Below the pieces are notes generated by a model that had not been told where the DNA came from, made no database searches, and worked only from the letters and a program-made list of their open reading frames with translations. The position numbers and the translations under genes were made by a program. DNA of 13,506 nucleotides from NCBI GenBank assembly GCA_002803225.1, contig NXFV01001834.1, positions 1 to 13,506 of the forward strand, given 5' to 3'. The stretch comes from Gamarada debralockiae (Eukaryota; Ascomycota; Leotiomycetes; Helotiales; Hyphodiscaceae). Shown here one piece after another: positions 9,109-13,506 of this stretch (its first letter is position 1; the number at the start of each line of letters is the position of its first letter).

Positions 9109-9208
9109 GTTATGCTGGAGTCTCGAACTCCACAACCTGCGTCAAAACCCAAAGTCCTTTATCGGATTTTTGAACGTGCTCTTATCTAATCGACTGGACT
9201 ATCTTCCT
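9109..9208 (-). pseudogene. tRNA-like sequence with A- and B-box (tRNA pseudogene or SINE-type head)
   Basis: On the minus strand TAGTCCAGTCGATTAGA (9201-9185) resembles a polymerase III A box. TGGAGTTCGAGACTCCA (9132-9116) forms a perfect T-arm: 5-bp stem, 7-nt loop, with the B-box core GTTCGAGAC. Between them a CGTTCAAAA...TTTTGACG pairing could be an anticodon arm with an intron. The 7-nt acceptor strands (9208-9202 and 9115-9109) do not pair and the D stem is weak. It is therefore a decayed tRNA or a tRNA-derived repeat rather than a clearly functional gene. It sits just upstream of the cyclin gene on the same strand. Confidence 0.5.
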
Positions 9209-9355
9209 GCCTTAGGTATAAACGCTTGGCACATAGAGTACCAAAAAGTAAATATCCCATTCTGTATATAAATAAATACTTAATTTGATTATTTGTAACT
9301 ACAACTCATTCTATATTAGAATAGTAGAGGTACAACCCAATCCTATAGATACAGG

Positions 9356-9711
9356 TGTAACAGTCCTAGCGGAATGTCACCTGACTGTTTGTTACCACGT
9401 GACTGTCATGTGATAAGGCGTTTACTTAGGAATAAGAACAATTTACTCGGGAAGACGCGTCGGAGAATTACGCTAGGCTAGCGCGCTATACATTACAGTC
9501 CTTATATAAGGGAACTTTACTTGTAAACGTAGAAAAGTGTCACGGCCTAGTGTCACGAATCTACCTCAAGCAGCATATCAAGACGGTATTTCCAACTAAA
9601 AGAATAGCTAAGGAGAGAAGAAGGACTGGAATACACGAAACCAAGATAAAACCCCTAGCGCATTGACCCATCTGACGATACACGTGACTAACCACTACCA
9701 GTGTCGTCACA
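9356..9711. mobile_element. Solo-LTR-like element, 356 bp, TGTAAC...GTCACA ends
   Basis: The left end TGTAACAG and the right end CGTCACA have the TG...CA form. The left 32 nt align with the left end of the element at 6108 with a handful of differences. An inner block near 9606-9645 (AGCTAAGGAGAGAA, then ACGAAA and ATAA words) matches the inner block at about 6236-6287 in reverse orientation. The palindrome CCTTATATAAGG (9500-9511) contains a TATA-like core. CACGTGAC occurs at 9396 and 9681, and GTGTCACG occurs twice around 9536-9557. The flanking pentamers (ACAGG and CCTAG) do not match, so the exact boundaries are uncertain. Confidence 0.45.
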
Positions 9712-9752
9712 CCTAGCCTATGACTCTCTTTTATTCTTTTCTCTCCTTAGCT
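9606..9752. repeat. Inverted pair of a 14-mer shared with the 6108-6362 element
   Basis: AGCTAAGGAGAGAA at 9606-9619 and its exact complement TTCTCTCCTTAGCT at 9739-9752 bracket 119 nt; a third copy lies at 6274-6287. The right copy lies outside the proposed end at 9711, which suggests two overlapping or nested element remnants here. Confidence 0.7.
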
Positions 9753-9869
9753 TTAAATTATTGTATTTAGTTTACCAATAGAGCTGGTTTTATCCTTCGT
9801 ACGGGTTTCCCTACTCCCCTATTGACTGAGACGTGACAAAAAGAACATAAATTGTACATTATAATCCAC

Positions 9870-9908
9870 ATATATACATATATAGATATATATATATATA
9901 TATATATA
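9870..9908. repeat. (TA)n microsatellite
   Basis: An uninterrupted AT/TA dinucleotide tract runs from 9886 to 9908, preceded by an imperfect ATATAC/ATATAG tract from 9870. It creates the isoleucine/tyrosine-rich open frames on both strands, which are not genes. Confidence 0.9.
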
Positions 9909-10618
9909 AGCACCCAGAAGAGAGATTGGCTAAAGATTCTCGTCGAGGGATGTATATCCAATTGGTTGGCTCTCGAGATGAGTACTCACACCTCTGAAAT
10001 GGACTGTGTTGAGTTTGAGAATCATTATCGAAGAGCCCGAATCGCGGAGAGTTTCGCCGCTCCTAAGCTCTCGAAGCTATATTCGACGAACTGACAAATA
10101 TGCGCAGCTCAGCTTACCCCGCGAACCCCTCCATGTTCCATCACTTGAATTTTGTCGTTTTGGGATCTGGAAACGGATTGGAGGAAAGAATGCCAGGACA
10201 TTGGACGTTGAGACTACTGTTTCGGATGGAAAGTAGTAAACTTTTGAATGCACTGGCACATTGTGGTGATTTGGTGGATGGATCAAATCAATTATCGCGT
10301 GGGGCTCAGACCGGGCAATTGTCTAAGGCTAAAAAGCGGATCGGAGATCGTCCGGCCCATGCTGCCACGTTGACGCCATGATGCGTATGTCGCACTAAGC
10401 GGCACCCGAAATCCAGATTTTCTGTTTTGCATTATGTAATTTTTTTCAAAGATTTTATCTCCACTCTTTATGGTGTTGCACGACGACGGGGCTAAAGATA
10501 AAGGCACCAAAAAAAGAAATTAGGCATCCGCACTTTTGATACGCCATTGCCGTTCCCAAAGTGAGACGCGAAGCCTCAATTTCGAATTTCGAGTGGGACA
10601 ACATCTCCACAACCTGCA
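9909..10618. other. Intergenic, no recognisable gene
   Basis: Several short overlapping frames are open on both strands between about 9978 and 10510, including a 38-codon frame from the ATG at 9978 and an open stretch at 10100-10381. None has a recognisable domain, so none is called. The part after 10400 is the likely promoter region of the HET locus. Confidence 0.4.
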
Positions 10619-11024
10619 ATGCCATTTCTGGCACGAATTAAAGAAGGCGCAGCGTCACTGGGTAGAGATTATTACCTAGCTGGAAGGATATACCGCTGGC
10701 TTGCGGTGATAGTACCAATCACGGCGAGTATGGCCAGCACTTGGATACTGAGTGTACTAATGCTCCTTAAGATACCACGCACAATTGGTCTCGATTGAAG
10801 AATATACTGGAATATTGGAGGGTGACAGAAAGAGGACAACCGAGGCTTTACAGCGCTGTTCGGACTCTATAGAGATGTTCAAATCCCTTAACAACCTTAA
10901 GGATAAGGTGCCTTTGCCGTGGAGCAAGTCAGTGAATAAAAATGGCGAGGCGGCACAGGCCACCCAGGGTCCAGGCCTCCTACAAAACACCTTCCAAAGC
11001 CTGAATCTGCCAAGAAAGTACTAG
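10619..11024 (+). CDS. Candidate upstream exons of the HET locus, or small separate ORF
   Basis: An ATG at 10619 in good context (GCAATGCC) opens a 59-codon frame to a TGA at 10796-10798, with a hydrophobic segment at residues 27-50 (WLAVIVPITA... through LLMLL-like residues) resembling a membrane helix. Alternatively a GTATGG donor at 10728, a TACTAAT branch near 10756 and an AG at 10799-10800 would join it in frame to the open stretch ending in TAG at 11022, giving 110 aa. That second stretch (EGDRKRTTEALQRCSDSIEMFKSL...) looks helical and coding-like and is in the same frame as the HET gene just after the TAG. No family is recognised. It may be the original 5' part of the HET gene, cut off by a nonsense change, or untranslated leader. 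Confidence 0.35.
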
Positions 11025-11105
11025 CACGATAAGCTGGGGAGCTTGTACAAGCACCAATTCGATCCCAAAGATAGTTTTGTACAGCATGTTCGTCAGACGG
11101 CTTCA

Positions 11106-13256
11106 ATGCCTAAGGAGTGGATGCTTGACTTCATTGACGAGGGCAAACCTAAACCGGCTCCTCTGACGGCGGAAGAGCTGGAGCGAGCCGCTGCGTGGTC
11201 TAAATTTCTTGCATCAGCAAGTGATGGTGCTAAAGCAAATTACGTTTACCAGCCATTGGGTTCAGTGTCGACTCTGTCAACCCGACTCGTGAGGCTTCTG
11301 CCAGCGGAAAACCTGGAGGATATCCAGTTGGTGATTGAGTGTGTGGAGCTGGACAACTGCGCTAGCTATGAAGCGTTGTCATACTGCTGGGGAGATCCTT
11401 CGGTTAAGACGACTGTTCGTTGCGACCGTGGGTCATTACATGTTACGAAGATTCTGAAGTCTGCCTTACTCTACTTGCGGCACAGGACTGAAGAGCGACT
11501 ACTCTGGATCGATGCCTTGTGCATCAACCAGGAAGACCTACAGGAGCGGTCACAGCAGGTTGGCATCATGCGCGACATATGCCGGAATGCATCCGGAACT
11601 ATTGTGTGGCTTGGCGAGGAAACTCAAAATAGTGGCCTTGGGATTGAGCTCTGTGAGAAGCTGTATGAATTTTTCAAGGATGAAGGGAAGGATCTGCACA
11701 CGCCTGAGATGCAGTTTAATTTTAGGACACCATGGCCACCGAATCACCAAAGATCCTTTCAACCCATCATATGCGCAAACTGATGAGGGCGATTTTAATA
11801 AAAGAGCGAGGAGGGTCAGAACGGAAAGTGAAGAAAAAGATGAAAATAAGAACATTGAAGACTCTACTGCAGGTCTACCCTTGCGCATGAATCCACCAAA
11901 TGTGTATGAGCTCCTGGCTCTACGAGATTTAGCTTGCCGACAATGGTTCCGGCGCATCTGGATAACTCAAGAGCTAGCTCTTGCCTCTAAAGCCGCCATG
12001 GTCTGCGGCCACCGCTCGATCAGCTGGGATACCTTCATCTTTGGCTTCACAATGACGTTCATCAACGGAAGCAGCGCGTCGGGCGGCTGGGATGAAGACC
12101 AAAACTTCATCAGAGCACTTGTGCAAATCCGTGAGTGGGTCCATCGATCAGCATCCGTCCAGTATCGTCACCCGGTAACTCTGCTGGATCTGTTGCACGA
12201 CTGTCGCATCTTTGAAGCCACGGATCCGCGGGATAAAGTATACGGGCTTCTAGGCGTCGCGCCTCCGGATAGCGATGCAACTTCTGTTCAGGTGGATTAC
12301 AGCAAGAGTGTTGAGGAGGTATACGAGGACCTTGCGCGCGTGATCTTGTCGTCATCAGGTAACCTCAACCTTCTCTCTGTACCGCAAGGCAACTCGCAGT
12401 TCGGCGAGCGCCTGCCATCTTGGGCTCCTGACTGGAGCCACACAGCATCTCCAAGGCTAGATCTCGTTTTCCCCGCTGGCCAAAGAGAGATCGCGAGCAT
12501 ACCGATCCGTGAGTTCGCCGCGTCGCGGGGATCCACGTCTACTCCCGCATTTAAGGACCCTCACATCCTTGTCATCTCTGGTTACTTTTTTGACAGCATC
12601 ACCCAGCTATCTGAGATCATCCAGCCTCCCACTGTCGACAACTCCAGATGCAGCTGCTCCGCCATAAGCTTGACGACACGGAGTCCGCCCTAGAGGCTGA
12701 GGGGTTAGCGAGCATGAGTGCATACTTCGACGTGATGATGTCGATCGAAGACCTGGCGCTAGGCAGCAACGAGAATTCCACTTATCCAACCGGCGAGTCG
12801 CGCACGCGCGCCTTGTGGCGTACCCTATGTACCGACATCTTGTCCAACCACCTGGAGTCTGCTGAGCTGGCCTTCACAAGCTGGCGGCAAGTGATGAAGG
12901 CCCCGCGTGTGCTGAGAAAGTACCGTGTCGATAAGTTCCGTGGCATGTATAACTACCTCGCAGCGGTCGGGTACGGCGTGACGGATGTTGTGTATGACGG
13001 TGATGGCCTGTTCTTAACGATGATACGACCGGCGTTCTACACCCGATTCGCAATTACTAAAATGGGGTACTTTGCGTTGGTGCCACCGGCGACGAAAGTC
13101 GGCGACCAGGCCGGACTGTTTAAAGGCGGGAAGGTCCCTCTGATAGCCCGACAGAAGGACAACCAATGGCGCCTGGTCGGCGAGAGCTATGTCCATGGCA
13201 TCATGCAGGGGGAAGCCTTCAATGAAACTAGATGCAGGGAGCTGGAGCTTATTTAG
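11106..13256 (+). CDS. HET-domain (heterokaryon incompatibility) protein, frame interrupted
   Basis: Member of the fungal HET family (PF06985-type), whose members trigger cell death when incompatible hyphae fuse. HET blocks, in order: YEALSYCWG (11367-11393), LLWIDALCINQEDLQERSQQV (11499-11561) with TIVWLGE after it, and RQWFRRIWITQELALA (11938-11985). Downstream family motifs are DPRDKVYGLLG (12223-12255), LPSWAPDWS (12412-12438), YPTGE...ALWRTL (about 12783-12825) and the C-terminal GESYVHGIMQGE (13180-13215), so the gene is full length. The first ATG after the upstream TAG is 11106. The frame changes twice. The first change (about 11700-11880) fits an intron 11714-11804 (GTTTAA donor, CTGAT branch 20 nt before AG) or 11653-11872 (GTGAGA...CTGCAG). 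The second (about 12600-12690) has only a poor candidate, 12571-12647, which would remove the conserved LVISGYFFDSITQLS segment, so a 1-nt loss (or 2-nt gain) is likelier. It is therefore possibly a pseudogene, or there is a sequence error. Confidence 0.85.
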
Positions 13257-13316
13257 ATGGTCACATATGATAGAGATCAATGCAAGTGATGTTGGAGAAG
13301 CAGATGTTAAGGATGC

Positions 13317-13328
13317 AAAAAAAAAAAA
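13317..13328. repeat. A12 homopolymer tract
   Basis: Twelve consecutive adenines lie 61 nt past the HET stop codon. There is no flanking duplication to suggest retroposition. It is a likely site of length error in sequencing. Confidence 0.8.
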
Positions 13329-13411
13329 TCGAACTGCGATCTGTAATAGGAGTCTAGATTTACGAAGACTCTAGGGAGTAATTTGAGACTATGGAAGCCC
13401 CGAAGGACTGA

Positions 13412-13417
13412 AATAAA
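13412..13417 (+). terminator. AATAAA polyadenylation signal-like site after the HET gene
   Basis: AATAAA occurs about 155 nt downstream of the HET stop codon, a normal distance for a fungal 3' untranslated region. Fungal signals are loose, so this is only a candidate. Confidence 0.35.
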
Positions 13418-13506
13418 GCCGAGGCCTTAAAGGAGTAGTCCAGGCCAGGCTCGGCAGAAATACGCGATAAGCGGTATCGATACGTATTGATGCCAGTATC
13501 GTAAGG

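Noticed and set aside
9767..10094. Open frames over the (TA)n tract
   Set aside because: They are low-complexity translations of a microsatellite.
11653..11734. Intron GTGAGA...TTTTAG in the HET gene
   Set aside because: Joining at this acceptor creates an immediate TGA.
12509..12624. Intron with a perfect GTGAGT donor in the HET gene
   Set aside because: It would restore the frame, but removes the conserved FAASRG...GYFFDSITQLSEI segment and skips two nearer AGs.
11550..13280. Minus-strand open frames opposite the HET gene
   Set aside because: They lie opposite conserved HET motifs and show no domain of their own.

Overview
The window reads as chromosomal DNA of a filamentous ascomycete (Pezizomycotina). 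Evidence: three protein-coding loci with short (about 47-91 nt) GT-AG introns, a secreted fungal-type GH29 fucosidase, a HET-domain gene (a family restricted to filamentous fungi), and AT-rich, transition-marked intergenic DNA with retrotransposon debris. I could not assign a genus.

Layout. Positions 1-2145 are non-coding and repeat-rich: two blocks of a 17-bp minisatellite (1-127 and 487-808), a 149-bp TG...CA element with a perfect 5-bp target duplication (152-300), a cluster of CACGTG sites, and a 54-bp foldback (1856-1909). On the minus strand, 4167-2146 is an intact five-exon alpha-L-fucosidase (594 aa predicted) with a signal peptide; a TATA box and possible CreA sites lie upstream. From 4330 to 7850 there is no gene I recognise: a foldback-type element (about 4681-5050), an AT-rich island (about 5560-5830), a 255-bp TG...CA element (6108-6362), an 18-bp tandem repeat, and a small stretch open on both strands near 7162-7530.

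The minus strand 9042-7852 carries a two-exon cyclin H (Ccl1-type) gene, 377 aa, the housekeeping gene of the window. Just upstream is a degenerate tRNA-like sequence (9109-9208), then a second TG...CA element (9356-9711) related to the one at 6108-6362. From 10619 to 13256 lies a HET-domain (heterokaryon incompatibility) locus on the plus strand. All HET motifs are present, but the reading frame changes twice and an upstream in-frame open stretch is cut off by a TAG, so the gene is either intron-containing or partly decayed.

The three genes do not form a pathway: a secreted glycosidase, a TFIIH/CAK cyclin and an allorecognition gene. The context is an accessory, transposon-scarred region around one conserved gene. 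I saw no clear case for a new multi-gene system; the best leads are the HET frame breaks, the CACGTG cluster with its foldback, and the related small TG...CA elements.
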